Below, piece by piece: positions 35,570-47,266 of a DNA stretch of 64,000 nt; the stretch's first letter is position 1, and every line of letters begins with the position of its first letter. Origin of the DNA: Scolanthus callimorphus (Eukaryota > Cnidaria > Anthozoa > Actiniaria > Edwardsiidae); the NCBI GenBank assembly GCA_033964015.1, contig CM066912.1, positions 20,943,073 through 21,007,072 on the forward strand. The letters run 5' to 3'. The notes below the pieces were generated by a model that saw only the letters and a program-made list of their open reading frames with translations, was not told the DNA's origin and did no database searches. A program made the position numbers and the translations under genes.

Positions 35570-37000
35570 CTTGCCGGACAACGTCTTTCGCTTTCTCATT
35601 AAAACGGTATCATATATGTTGAGGTTTTATTTTTTGGTTTGAGAGCTCGTCGTGTTTCTTTGTATTGCATAAAACAATATCGTCTTTTAACACCTGAGGT
35701 GCTTCTGCTCTCATGTAAAGTTCACGTACGTATTAATAGCTCAAATACCTTTTTCCCAATGGTCACGTTGACACAAACATCAACTATTAAAGTTGCTTAA
35801 TGACTTCCTTGGTGTTTTCGCGCCTTTTTCTCCTTTCCGCCTTTCCCCTGCACTTCCTTGCCTTGCACTATTGTTTTACAAAAAGTGTATGTTATGTTCT
35901 GGTATTCTACGCTGACTTTGGTTCTTTGTTTCGCTTGTTATGATATCCAACTCTTTAAGCCTCGCACTCTAGTTTTCCTGAACATTCATACACCAATGGC
36001 GAGATATTCATAGCACATGATTATTTTCAAATTCCTCCACGTTTTGTGTAAATAAATAATGTTTGGTCTTTAGTATAATCCAAATCTGATAAAAAGTTTA
36101 GATAATTTTGAAACTATCCACTTTGCGCCTCAGATTGTAAATGCTGTTTTTCTGAACATCTTGTAGGATAACGAGAAATTTTTTTGTTTGATTCTGATAT
36201 CTGAACGGTTCTTACCCACGAATGTTCCACTCCGACGAAGGAAAGCTTCCCTTTGCCTGTGTTCACTAGAACATTGAGTGACCTGGGACAATACTGATTA
36301 TTTTACTCAGCATTTCACTGCAGTATCGCCTTAATTACTAAACCTCTTATTGAGCATGATGTTATTAAATCTCAACATCCGTTTTCACCGCCTATTAAAA
36401 GATCTACCGCAAATTTACTTCGAGGTATGATCATACACTAAACTAATGAATAGTTAATAAAACTATCACAGTATCTCTGTCAGAGCACGCTGTGGTTCAG
36501 TTACCCAGGAAACCTGACGGCACGCTTCGAGTTGTTGCTATGGTTACAGTAAATGAGATTCATTTGGCACTGTACAAAGTTAAGGTATCAATCAGGGTTG
36601 GGATTTCTTAGCGGGAAACTGATGCGATTAGCCTTAATTATCCACGTACACCGATTAGTGTCATCTCCGCAATCCAGCTAGACCATGGTGTCGAGCGCAA
36701 TGTGAATGGCTAGACAAGCCTCACAGGCCTCGTGAATAGGAGATAAGGAATTAACATTATGTGTAAGCTAAAGCGTAATGGAATTGCCATCTTCAACATG
36801 CTCAAATTTTAATGCAAATTGCGACAAGAAAATAGGAAGAAAATAGGCCGACTTGAACTTTGCTCAGCTTCACAGCTATTCATATATTTATATTATATTA
36901 ATATTGTATATTATTATAATGTACTTAGTTAGTTATTAATTCTGAAACGGCTTACTGGAGCATTTTAATGAAGTGAGTACCGTATTAATAAACCTTGATT
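35570..37000. other. Upstream flank of gene C; no gene seen
   Basis: This should contain the promoter and any upstream exon of gene C. A candidate 5' splice site (ggtaagaac on the minus strand) occurs at about 36215, but no convincing start exon with the MFYxAV motif was found. The sequence is AT-rich and otherwise featureless. Confidence 0.35.
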
Positions 37001-37004
37001 ATCA

Positions 37005-39340
37005 CAACTTGCGTCTCGTTTCGCCACCACATCGCAAGTGTACGCAAGTTGATGCAAGTTTCCAATTTTCTTCCTTTTTAACGAAACATAATGACCAAAG
37101 CAAGTCATGAAAATGTTGCACCTATATTTCGAGCTGTTATTTACAAGAAAGTGGGTGAGATTTCTTTAATAGTTGTGTTTTCCTTTTTGCCAAGAAAAAC
37201 ACTAGTTTGAGCGTGCGCTCTGTGTTCGAAAGCGGCGGTGATCATTGTCGTCATCACCGCGCGCAAAGGAGCAAAGCACACAACTTGCCTCAAAACTTGC
37301 ATCTCGTTTTCAACTCAACGCAAGTCACAACTTGTGAAAGTCTGTGCAAGTCACAACTTGTGAACTTGCGTTTCGTTTGGCCTGGGGCGTTAGTCCTAGT
37401 AAATGGAGAAAGAGATGAAAATCCCTCTCGGGGTCATGGCTCTGCAAAAATGCATGACAAATTTGCATCGACGTTCAATGCAGATATCTGCGTGTGAAAT
37501 GCAGCAATATTAAAGCAAATATTAGATTCAAAACGTATAATATGTATAGGTGGGCACGCGTATAATATCTCGGGTGAGCGCATCGTGACGTCACAATATG
37601 TTCAATTTCGCACGCAGGCAAAATCTGACACTGGAAAAACTCCAGTCTCACCCAGACTCGGTGGTAGAAGCGGAATTTTGAATATTGACTTTGAAGCTAG
37701 TTTGAATATTTACAAATTTAGTTTATTCAGAATATTGCTAGTTTGAATTTGAATAATCGAGGGTTGGAAAATTTCAGTCAATTAAAATATTTTTTAACCT
37801 TGTCTGTCGACCTATGATACCTAACTGATTTAACATTCACTTCATTTAATACTGATTACGCGCGCATAAAGAATGATATCTAATATAGTCTTTATGAACC
37901 TGCACAACGAAGACACTACCCTCGCGCCGTTTACAACAAACTCTCCCAAAAATACTTGCAGTAATAGGCCTGACGGGCAGTCACACTATGTCCGAAAGAA
38001 GACCCCTTACTAGGTAAGCGTGAGTTCGAAGTTACAAGCATAGAAAATCGTCATTTGGGCCGCACTTCACGCAAATAAAGAAAATATAATTTCGTCATTT
38101 GCTGCAGGCAGTTGCACGCTTAAATAATAAAACGTAAAGGTTTTCTTTACTACTGCACAAAAAAAAAATGCGTTTATCAAAATTTGTAAAAATGTCTTAG
38201 CCTTTATAAGTTTACTTTATAAGTATCCAGTTTAGGGAAGTGGGTACCCGAAATCCACCACCTCTTTCAATTTTCCTAAAAATCGGATTTTCGACTGCCG
38301 ATACCTTGTGAAATAATTCATGCATCATGGTGAAAACCCACCGCTGTGCTTTACACGAAGAGAACATCACATTTCTGCATTAAAACCGGGTATCCCTTAT
38401 TTGTGCTTCAAAAAATAACTACTGGATATACCTATGGGGGTGGTAATACCCGATACCCACCACCTTATTTACCATCCCTGATACCTATCGGTACGTCGTT
38501 GTTTTGACCGCACCTCACTGCATAATATAGTTGAAACGGTAAGCAGAAGTTTGAATATTGACAGATGGAAGTTTGAATATTAGTCGAGGTGTAAGTTTGA
38601 ATATTGAATTTAGATGTTTGAATATTGAATATTTGAAGTTTGAATAACGAATTCTGGTTTGAAAATATTCCCGTTCTACCCCCGACCCAGACGCTTTCCG
38701 TTATTTTTTTTTCAGGGCGCTAGTTTTAGCAGGGCGCGCAGGGAGTTATGGGATACTTTTAACAGGGGGAGCAGAGGGTTATGGTTGCATGCCATGTAAT
38801 ACTCATTCCCAGTCCCGACGCCTCCAAAATAATTATCATAGAGAAATCGACTGGAGAAATCACCACAACAGATGCAAAACAATAACGTCTGGGTACGAGG
38901 CTTAATAAATTAAATAGTAAAAAATTTGCAAATAAAATAACATTTAGCTAACCATAAAGTGATGACTTTTTAATTGTACACACAAACAGGCTAACATCAT
39001 AAAATTGCAAGGGAATAAGTTAAAATCCAGAAAAAAGATCTCCATCTACCTATATAATTATGGTCTTCAAGTAAAGGGGCCAAAACAACCGGCAAACAAT
39101 GGTACTCGATAGGTAGAATAAGTATCAGGGATGGTGAATGAGGTAGTTCGGTATCGGGTAATACCACCCCCCATAGGTATCCAGTTGATATTTTATCAGT
39201 TTAAAGCACAAATAAGGAATGCCCGATTTTACTGCAGAAATGGGTTGTTCTGTTCATGTAGAGCACAATGGTAGGTTTTCACCATGATTCATCAATTATT
39301 TCACAAGATATCGGCAGACAAAAATCCCAAAACTGCAGAA
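37005..39340. repeat. Nested TE-derived block with inverted repeats
   Basis: Three layers are visible. At about 37005-37395 phrases of the type aacttgcgtctcgttt and caagtcacaacttgtg recur as short direct and inverted copies. At about 37655-38692 the ends (cagactcggtggtagaa and a diverged complement) enclose many tttgaatatt repeats. At about 38240-38495 and 39108-39332 lie inverted arms of about 220 bp containing catccctgatacctat, cccccataggtat and caccatgatt. No gene is seen. The block most likely consists of old foldback elements. Confidence 0.5.
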
Positions 39341-40250
39341 AAAAATGTGAAAGACATGTATAGGTGTTTGAGTGTCCTGACTATAAAGGACAACACACAA
39401 AAGAGATCTACCGGTACTTGGTTTTATACAACTAAACATGATGTTTTTCCTACTCACTCAAATGGTTGTCAATCGGCTTCTTCTAGACGAGAAGCAGCAT
39501 GCATCTGTACATGGATATCTCATGACACTCTCTCCCAATCAAAACATCTGATTTACTAAGCGTTCCATACATGAAGTTCCTCTTTTCCCTTGGTGTTATT
39601 GCCTTATAAACTTCACCTGAACCATGCAATTGTGTACCATGCAGGTGCACCGGGTGATTTGCAGAAACCTATTGATGTGAAAAGCTTACAGTTTACACAT
39701 TTTATAAAACTTTGTCCAGAGATTTTCCAAAGTTGTTTTTACATGTTTTGAACTTAACCAAATGTGTTGTCAAGTTCCCAATGAATATGTACCAACTAAA
39801 ATTCTGTCTTTAGAAATTTAGATCAGTTTCCCATGGCCATGAATGGAATTCCATCATGGATATCAAAGGGAATTCAAACAGCTCCAAGTAGACCTTCATA
39901 ATTTTTTGAGCTTTTGAAACTAGCAAGTCAGTGAAAATCCAATCACGTCCACTGAAAAGAGCACCAAGAAAATAGTACATTTGGCAAATTCATGACTTCT
40001 CAGTGCTTTTTTCCAACACTTTTACAACTTTTCGCTCCGAATCTTGTCCAATTTGTTAATTTCTGGTGCTTTTTTCAGGCGTGTAGATGTGTTTTCGTAA
40101 TCTTGCAGAGTTCAAAGATCAAGAAACCATGGTAGTAAAGTAAGTTAGATGTAATTCTTGTCAAGATCTTGTGTCATTAGCAATTCGGCTATTCACATGA
40201 AAGGCTTTCTGCAAAATTTCCCCTGTGATAAATCCCCCAATATCTCCCAT
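39341..40250. other. No feature recognised
   Basis: AT-rich sequence without long coding frames. The part nearest 40250 is the 3' flank of the 144-aa gene. Confidence 0.3.
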
Positions 40251-40684
40251 TCATCCCCTAAGTGTGCCATTATTACAGATCTTGAAAAGAGGTGGTTGTC
40301 CTCTCATTTTGTCCACAACTCCTGGTCTTCCAAGCCTAACACTCCGGTCAAATTCCTCCATAGCAACCCTTTTGTTGGTCTGTATGTGCCTCAAATGATC
40401 ATGTCTGTGACGCTCTACATCCACTCGTATCTCGTGCTGGTTTTGTAAAACACTTATTTGCTGGTTTCTTGTGAATCTCTGGCGATCTCCGTGTTCTTTG
40501 AGCCCTTTTAACGTTTCATTCCTTGGCCAGTGATGGTAGCGAAAGCGTTCTTCCATGCATCGCGTTTGTTCGGAGTTTGGGAAGTTTGGCTGTAGTTCAT
40601 CCAGTAATTTGTTCGGTTAAACGGTCGTGGTTCTTCGTATCTTTTGTAATCATGGATTTTGACATTGTGGTCCATCTGATTCAT
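40251..40684 (-). CDS. Small charged protein, ~144 aa, with one frame break
   Basis: Two overlapping minus-strand frames read as one protein. The first starts at ATG 40684 (MNQMDHNVKIHDYKRYEEPRPF). The second carries PNKLLDELQPNFPNSEQ and ends at 40251 (CNNGTLRG). The total span is one base short of a whole number of codons, and the switch falls after about 40615, near a short A/C run. The sequence is rich in His, Arg, Asn and Gln, with no signal peptide, membrane segment or recognised domain. If the frame break is real, the second frame can still start at its own Met (40556, MEERFRYHHW) and give 101 aa. The gene is divergent from the methyltransferase, with about 380 bp between their start codons. 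I do not recognise the family. Confidence 0.5.
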
Positions 40685-41067
40685 GATGAAATTAGGCTAG
40701 ATTATCGTTTATAAAATAAATTTTGAGGAAGATTTCGTCGAACGTGAACGACTTCGAACCAACAACAAATGGATCTTACGAGGACCTCTAGGACCCAGCT
40801 CCCGTCTCCCTTCGAAAGGCCCCAGGACACCCGCGCATTTGCGCATTAAATCATTGTCCTTTTTTATCGTTGTAACAAAGATTTTGTTTACAGTTATCAT
40901 TAAAAAAATGATGGTTTTCTTTATCTCCGCTGTTTTACTTATTCTGTTTTCAAGAGTATAAAATAAAAATTAATTTCAACTTTTTTTGAACAATTGATTG
41001 GACTTCCTGTGTATTAGCACCACAGGAATCTGCTCACGTGACCTTTAAACTTTTGAGCCAGTTCACG
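40685..41067. promoter_or_regulatory. Shared intergenic region between divergent genes (possible bidirectional promoter)
   Basis: Start codons of the 144-aa gene (minus) and the methyltransferase (plus) face away from each other across about 380 bp. No obvious TATA box was assigned. A ctcacgtgacc E-box-like word lies at about 41033-41043, just before the methyltransferase start. The bidirectional role is inferred from geometry only. Confidence 0.35.
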
Positions 41068-41877
41068 ATGGCGGACGAAGAAGACTTCAAACCTTTTCAA
41101 ACAGTTATCGATGTCTACGAGAAAGGCAGGCCACAGTTCAGCAAAGAAAGCGTGGAGTTCCTACTGAATCAAGTAGGTATCTTACCAGCAGATAAAACTA
41201 GAGTCAAAACAATTCTCGAACTCGGGGCTGGAACAGGGATTTTCACACGAGCAATGCTAGCAACTTTGAAAGAGCACAACTGCAATGCGAAAATTATCGC
41301 CAGCGATGCGATGAAGAATATGTGTCAAAAATTTAGAGTGCTTGTCCCAGGAGTCGAGATCTTGCCATTTGCGGCAGAAAATATTGAGCTTCCTGATTCA
41401 AGTGTTGATGTAGTCATTTCCGCACAAGCATTTCATTGGTTTGCGAACAAGGAATCTGTGGCAGAAATATCCCGTGTACTGGTCCCCAGGGGAACATTTG
41501 GCATGATCTGGAATACTCGAGATTTCAATGAACCATGGGTTTTTCAAATTCGGAAGATCATTACTCCATGCTCTCTTCGAAACCCTACACCAAATAATCT
41601 AGATAATAAATGGAAGAAAGTTATTGAATCAAGCTCATTATTTGGGCCTTTACAAGGAAGTGATGATGCTTTCAAGCTCAAACACAAAGGAAATATGGAA
41701 GACATTTTGAATGTTTATAGATGTCTTCATGCTATAACATGCTTAGCAGAAAGTGAGAGGTTGGAGGTTGAAGACAAGATTCGTAAGGTGCTAACAAGCC
41801 ATCCAGACCTGGAGGGACTGACAGAGTATTCATTACCATATATAACACCACTTTATTGGTGTGAAAAAAGTGACTGA
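41068..41877 (+). CDS. Class I SAM-dependent methyltransferase (Methyltransf_11 type)
   Basis: A complete single-exon frame of 269 aa. ATG 41068 is chosen because it is the first Met in the frame; the open frame upstream has no other ATG. Motif I for S-adenosylmethionine is ELGAGTG (residues 51-57). An acidic residue follows the second strand (ASD, 78-80). Motif II/III features are FAAENIELPDSSVD (101-114) and the strand DVVISAQAFHW (114-124) that leads into an AFHWF block at the usual place of motif IV. Family members methylate small molecules; the closest described type by motif layout is the trans-aconitate methyltransferase-like group, common in invertebrates and fungi. The substrate cannot be told from sequence. 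No targeting signal is seen, so a cytosolic enzyme is expected. The frame is intact, unlike most others here. Confidence 0.9.
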   Translation: MADEEDFKPFQTVIDVYEKGRPQFSKESVEFLLNQVGILPADKTRVKTILELGAGTGIFTRAMLATLKEHNCNAKIIASDAMKNMCQKFRVLVPGVEILPFAAENIELPDSSVDVVISAQAFHWFANKESVAEISRVLVPRGTFGMIWNTRDFNEPWVFQIRKIITPCSLRNPTPNNLDNKWKKVIESSSLFGPLQGSDDAFKLKHKGNMEDILNVYRCLHAITCLAESERLEVEDKIRKVLTSHPDLEGLTEYSLPYITPLYWCEKSD

Positions 41878-42727
41878 CTTATAGTGACAAGTATCAACAA
41901 CATTACTAGTGCAGTATGTAAAAGTTCTCGGAAAAAGCTGCCCCCATCCTTCTAAAAACCAACAATCAGCATGCTACAGACCCCCTACAGACTTTTTAAA
42001 AAATTCCCTTGTCCCTTTCTGGGGGTGGGGACTCCCCATAAAAAAAGAACGGGGTGTTGGTCCTATGGTATAACATTTTCCCCCAAACTGATACATGCTT
42101 AATTTTTGTACCACCTGTCAAAAAACAAGTCTAATTCTAATCACCCCAAATACATTTAAGTTTACCGGGAATAACCAAAATAACAGATCAATGGCATTGA
42201 AAAATATACATTGAACAGTACTGTTTTACAGGTTTCCTGTGGACAGTTTTAAAGGTTTGCTGGTGGGAGAGCTGGCATTGAAAGCATGATTCATGAAATC
42301 CCATTTTTAATTTTATCAGTGAGTCAGTGGTGCACAATTCGAGTGGTAGATCTTTTCAACACGGCACCACTATAGCCCGGGCAGGTGGGGGGGACTCCCT
42401 TATATTTTGGTCAGGGATGGTCGATACCAAACATGGTTGGCCATGGCCCTAAAAGATGAGGTCTTATGTGCCAAGTAGCCGTGAAGGACACAGATCGTCT
42501 TCTCATTCAATAATCCCTCTTTCTTACATGATTTTTAGAAGCACCATCATGAGAAAAAACATTTTGGACACAGCTTCGGCCCTGAAAGATGGCAATCTCC
42601 CTAAAATTTATTGAAGATCAAGATCACCCCTAAAAGAGACCAAACCAACATGATTTTAACCCCCAAAAGAGTCTCTCCCCCCCACCCCCCCTCTGCACCC
42701 TGTCCCAGCTCAGTACACCAAGTACAT
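41878..42727. other. Non-genic; fragments of the ccctaaaag repeat family
   Basis: No gene. About 42380-42690 contains ccctaaaagatgag, cctaaaagagacc and a C-rich end, resembling the element at 3190-3539 and fragments at 17920 and 61520-61770. The rest is 3' flank of the methyltransferase. Confidence 0.45.
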
Positions 42728-43934
42728 GAATGGGTCGGTGCAAGAACAGCCTATGTGACTATTCGGACTGTTTTTCGATTTTCCGATTTTTGACAAACAA
42801 TCTGCAGAAACATTGTTAAAATAGCCTAAAACTAGCCTCTCTGCATTTTCCCCCCAAAATCGCTGCGAGAACGCTGTAAAACGGCCTCTAACCAGTGGCT
42901 TTATCAACAACGACCTAAAGAGACTATTCAGACTGTTTATCGGTTTTTAAAAATTCTGCGCAAATCATGTTCAAATAGTCTAAGTTCCTAAAAATCGCAG
43001 TGAGGACGATGTAAAACGACCTTAGCCTTAAACCCTTAACCATTAACCCTAAACTCTATCTAACCCGAACTTAAATCTAATCCGAAGGCTAAACCTAACC
43101 CTAGAAGTGGCACTAAGCCAAGGGTTTTGTCAATAAAGCCGCAAAGATTTGTCTATTGGTTTGAATTCAAAAGAGCTTTTCATCCTACCTGGCGCATTGT
43201 TAACCCTTTGTAGCCCGAATTTATCTCTGTAATTTTGCTTATTTTGCAAGGTTCTTCCACTTGAAAAAGTAAAAGACTTCCTGTCCCCCCCCCCCCCCCT
43301 ACCAAAAAAAAAAAACGCCTGTTTGTAAAGACTAAGGGCTCACCCTTTTCAGTGAAGGTCTTGGTTTCGCTTGTCGAACAGAGAGCGAGCCATGAATTCG
43401 CTTTATAAGTGCTTTTTTCAAGTCATTTTCTACTACAGGAGCCACTTTACTTGCATCATAAAGCAAACAAAGTCGGTAGAGACAAACTTGTGGAAGAAGT
43501 CACAAGTGAGGAGCAAATTTTACGAGCAAAATCGAGTCACAGAGAATTTGGCAGGCCGTGTGATGACTCGTCTAGTATTATGAAGCTTCTCTGTTGTTCT
43601 GTAGCAGGATTTCAGCACTGTCAAGACAATTTGGGTTAGTTTTGAATCCAAAAGAATGCATTCGGCGCAATATTCAGTTGACAGGTGCGAGTGACTAGGC
43701 ACCTGGGGCTAGGGAGGAAGTGCTGTCAATTTTTAAAGTTTTACCCATAATGCCGTGCGCTTGAAAAAGGCAAGACACCGTTTTACAGCGATCTCGCGGC
43801 GATTTTAGGGGGAAAATGCAGAGAGGCTAGTTTTAGGCTATTTTAACAATGTTTCTGCAGTTTGTTTGTCAAAAATCGGAAAATCGAAAAACAGTCCGAA
43901 TAGTCACAAAGGCTGTTCTTGCACCGACCCGTTC
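42728..43934. mobile_element. Long-TIR non-autonomous DNA element, ~1.2 kb
   Basis: Inverted arms of about 165 bp lie at 42728-42893 and about 43768-43934. The outer ends are GAATGGGTCGGTGCAAGAAC and the complement of GAACGGGTCGGTGCAAGAAC. ACAT lies directly outside both ends (42724-42727 and 43935-43938), a candidate 4-bp target duplication. The interior holds a degenerate taaaccctaac-type stretch (about 43020-43100) and C/A runs (about 43285-43315). No transposase frame is present. Confidence 0.7.
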
Positions 43935-44129
43935 ACATGTCCTGAACTAGCGTCACAACTAGACTTTATTTTTTCCTTGAGGGCACGGTAACAAATTCTA
44001 CCCAATAAAAACTCCTGGAAAAATAACTAAATACTTCCTGGAAATTCCTGGAAAATGAAAAATTATCCAGAAGCTTTACGAACCCTGAATTCACTCTTAG
44101 GGCTGAAACCATTTTATCTGACAAGCACC

Positions 44130-44417
44130 CCCATCTATTTTTATTGGGAGTCCTCCCTCAATAGTTCACACCCTATACATTGTAAGCGCGCGGTGCCTTA
44201 TGGGGTAGCTCTGAGGCTCAATAGGAACTGCTCTTCCCAGGAGCAACGGAATTTGCGCGTCCGTGAGTATCAGGCTTATCTAGAGCATCAGGGCTACCCC
44301 AAACCCCTTATTCAAGGCAAATTCAATAAAGCCTTCAGAAAAGAAAGGTCTGAATTACTCAGACCAACCCATAGAGAAGCTAAGAAAAGGAGGACCCTGC
44401 AGTTGGATTCAGAATGA
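44130..44417 (+). pseudogene. Fragment of a Penelope-like retroelement ORF
   Basis: The plus-strand frame contains SSHPIHCKRAVPYGVALRLN, then RNCSSQEQRN and a QGYPKPLIQGKFNKAFRKER stretch, ending at a stop codon at 44415-44417. The pattern of a HP.HCK..iPY..ALRL block followed by a QGYP...I...F.KA..K.R block is known from the region after the reverse transcriptase core in Penelope-like elements of animals. The reverse transcriptase core itself is missing, so this is a 5'-truncated remnant. The assignment rests on motif memory; some other retroelement groups carry a similar block. Confidence 0.55.
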
Positions 44418-44615
44418 GGGCGCTTGTTATTTGTAGGTAGAATAAAAATGTATTAGGACCTCAAAAACTCCTCACAGATCCATGTTGTAAAAATTTAAAA
44501 GTTTAATACGTTTCGGCTTTGATTATTATTGTTGTTGTTGTTATTATTATTCACTTGTGTGGTCTTTTCTCGTCCTTGTGTTTCATGCCACCCTTTTACC
44601 GTACAAACTCGGGAA

Positions 44616-45418
44616 TTAAGAAAATGTGTAGGGCCTCGTAAAGTTCGTTGCCAAGGCAACTTGCTGGATCTCTCTCCACTGTTCGCTGCTATGGTAACGA
44701 CTCAATAACTTTTGGACTCTTTCGTGGGCTACTTTCATGGCATCTTCAGCAGTGCGTTTGGATTTCGTTCTCTGTAACCTAGGCAACCGAAGGAGCTCAG
44801 CTTGATCTTTCTTTAAACGTTTCAGCGCAATTTTATGCTCTTCTATTCTCGTCTTCGCGCCAAATCACGCTCACGTTTTAAACGTTTTAATCTATCTAGT
44901 GTAGTTTGTACTTTTTCTGCCTTGTCCCACATGCTTCGCTTCTCCAGCTCTTTTATAACCGACCTGATGTATGCGAGATTTTTCGCCAACAAAGGGTTCC
45001 ATTGTGTGTCACCTGACTCAAACTCTGTCGCCAGTTTTCTAGCAAATGCAATCCTGACTCGACTTCTGTTCAACTCGCTTTCGATACTCCGTATCTTACG
45101 CTTTGTTTGTGGCTTTTCATTGGCTTTTCCAGCTACACTGCCTCCAAAAAGTTAAAACTGAAGCCCAAGGTCGTCGTAAATAATTTCTGTCTTATTGTCC
45201 TCGAGTCTATCAGATTCGTTTCTTTTCTCGATAATATCCTGGAGATTTTTCATGCTATTTCGACTCATATCTTTCTCCGCTTGAAGCATTGCCAGCACCA
45301 AAGCCCCTTTAAGCTCTGTCGTTGCCAACTGTAGTTCGGAGCTACTAGATTTGAAGTGAGATGACTTTGCCCTATCGTCGACTTGTCCTTCCTCTTGCAG
45401 AACCCCTTTCTCTTTCAT
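44616..45418 (-). pseudogene. Gene E: broken intronless member of the coiled-coil family
   Basis: The minus-strand frame from Met 45418 contains a coil (LKGALVLAMLQAEKDMSR), then an in-frame TAA after GLQF (about 45152). It continues in the same frame with KANEKPQTKRKIRSIESELN and IRSVIKELEKRSMWDKAEK. After LARRR (about 44855) a one-base deficit shifts the frame to one reading RIEEHKIALKRLKKDQAELL and ATNFTRPYTFS, followed by TAA at 44616-44618. That stop falls on the Tyr of the family SYFP tail; the bases after it would read FPSLYGK, which resembles FSYLPALYKK of gene D. The copy has no introns and is nearest to gene D in its tail. Two nonsense codons plus a frameshift argue for a pseudogene, although the frameshift alone could be an assembly error. 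Confidence 0.7.
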
Positions 45419-46628
45419 CCCCTCGATGACGGAGAATAATTAATCTTTAGCAAGCCACGAAGCGTCCTTCGAAGCTCTGCGTACTTTCGATTCTAAATCT
45501 ACCATCTTATTAGCGCTTTTCCCGTTGTTTCGAGACTAAATCCCCTACCTAATTACAGCCCAAAGTTGATTTAGTACAAAGTCTCCACCTTCCACAAAGA
45601 CCAATTTGCTGAATTCTAGTTCTTGTTTTCGAAAGAAGTTTTTGAATAAGGACGGTTTAGCACCAAGTCTTTGTTTCATGTTATAGACTATTTGATTACC
45701 TTTGTTTATTAGGGTGAGTCACCCTTTATAATTGTTTATATCAGCCATTTTACTGCCTGGAATTTTCTTGGATACTTATTACCATATTTAGCATGATAAC
45801 TTCTCGCTTACGTCTAGTTGTTTTCACTATGTTAATACCCCTTTTACACCATAGTTAAACTCGTTTAAATCCTTATCTCCAAAACTGAATAGACTGTACT
45901 GTACTAAGTGATCATTTAGCTAGCAATAGTTTATCGCAGTAAGAAACTTGGCATTTTGTGAGGCCGCTTGGCCAGATTAGCTTTTTTTTGTTATTTCTAG
46001 GTGACATGCCTGTACCTTTTGTATAAATTTTCTTGTAATTATTACATAGGACATAATAAAGCTATATTTTATTGTATTGTATGGTAAAACCTTGTTAACT
46101 AAACGTGTTTTGGTGTGAAAGGGGTATTAGTCAGTTTAATTTAGAGATGCCTTTTATAAATTACCTTGTTAACCAAGCTATCAAGCTATTTTATAATCAC
46201 TCGGCATATAATATTTTTTTACTGAAAACAAAAAACAAAAAGGGGCCTAACTTTCGCTTTAGTTCAAGCGCCTTAAAACTTTCTCATCTATTGATTAAAT
46301 TTTAGAACGTCCTTTTTATAGCTCCATAGTTAATTTTCCAATTAAAATATTTAGAACAATTTTGTTTTGCATATGTTATTATTTATTTCGGTGAAAAAAT
46401 TAGTAACGCGAATTAGTGAACGAAACTGTATCAACAAAGGCATCTGGACAAATAGAGTCCAGTCTTATAATTAAGAAATATGAATAGAGATAATGCTAAG
46501 ACGGCGTGAATGAGGAGTATACAGGTTTTTCTTACTTTTTCAACGGGAAATGGGATCGGGTTTTAAAACGATGGGATTTGATATGTTATGTCTAATTTAT
46601 AAGTACCGTCAAGAGTCACTTATACTGA
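45419..46628. other. No feature recognised
   Basis: AT-rich sequence upstream of gene E with no long coding frame, no obvious terminal repeats and no RNA gene that I can see. Confidence 0.3.
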
Positions 46629-47148
46629 GACCTCGTTCACACGAGACCGCCGTACAAAATCGGACCGGTACAATTCTGGTACGGTACCGTCGCGCGTTCA
46701 CACGGGACCTGCGGTACCGGACCGATTTTTGGCACGGTAAGGCGAGCACGGTCCCGTGTGAACACCGTTCAAAACGTGCCAGAATTGTACCGGTACGCAT
46801 GAACAGGCGGCGCCCGTACCAGAATTGTACCGGTCCGGGCGAATTTATTTTTACGCCCACTTCAAGATGGCGGCTAGCTAGTATAAATATTCATTATGAT
46901 TCAAATATTCTCGTTCTATGAGTGAATGAAAAGGAGAATGTTGTCCTGCGAACTCTCTCGTAGCCCATGTGTAAGATGTTGGGTTATGAATAAGTAATTT
47001 ACACAGCGTTGAGGGTTCGCACCACCATGAATACTTTTTCCTTTTTTCTCAATAACTTGCCTGAAAAATTTCTAAGTGCCATGAAGTGGGCGTAAATAAA
47101 AAAATCGCCCGGTCCGGTTTTGTACGGCGGTCTAGTGTGAACGGGGTC
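46629..47148. mobile_element. MITE with ttcacac TIRs, 520 bp
   Basis: TIRs of about 40 bp start GACCTCGTTCACACGAGACC at the left and with the complement of GACCCCGTTCACACTAGACC at the right. Direct TGA copies flank it (46626-46628 and 47149-47151), a candidate 3-bp target duplication. The interior repeats ggaccggtacaattctgg in both orientations. No coding capacity. Confidence 0.75.
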
Positions 47149-47266
47149 TGAGAGTAAGGATCTTCCATTGGACCCCGTTGGGGGGGATACACCCTTTGGA
47201 TGGTAACTATGACTGTCCTCATATTTTACGAGTTTATAGGGGCTCTTTGAACTTAAATGGCATAAT

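Noticed and set aside
37207..37497. 96-codon plus-strand frame
   Set aside because: It overlaps short direct repeats of caagtcacaacttgtg and lacks any domain.
41038..41067. Upstream GTG as start of the methyltransferase
   Set aside because: Non-ATG initiation is not expected here, and the ATG at 41068 gives the usual family N-terminus.
43020..43100. Telomere-like taaccctaaac stretch
   Set aside because: It is short, irregular and internal to a TIR element; it is not a telomeric array.
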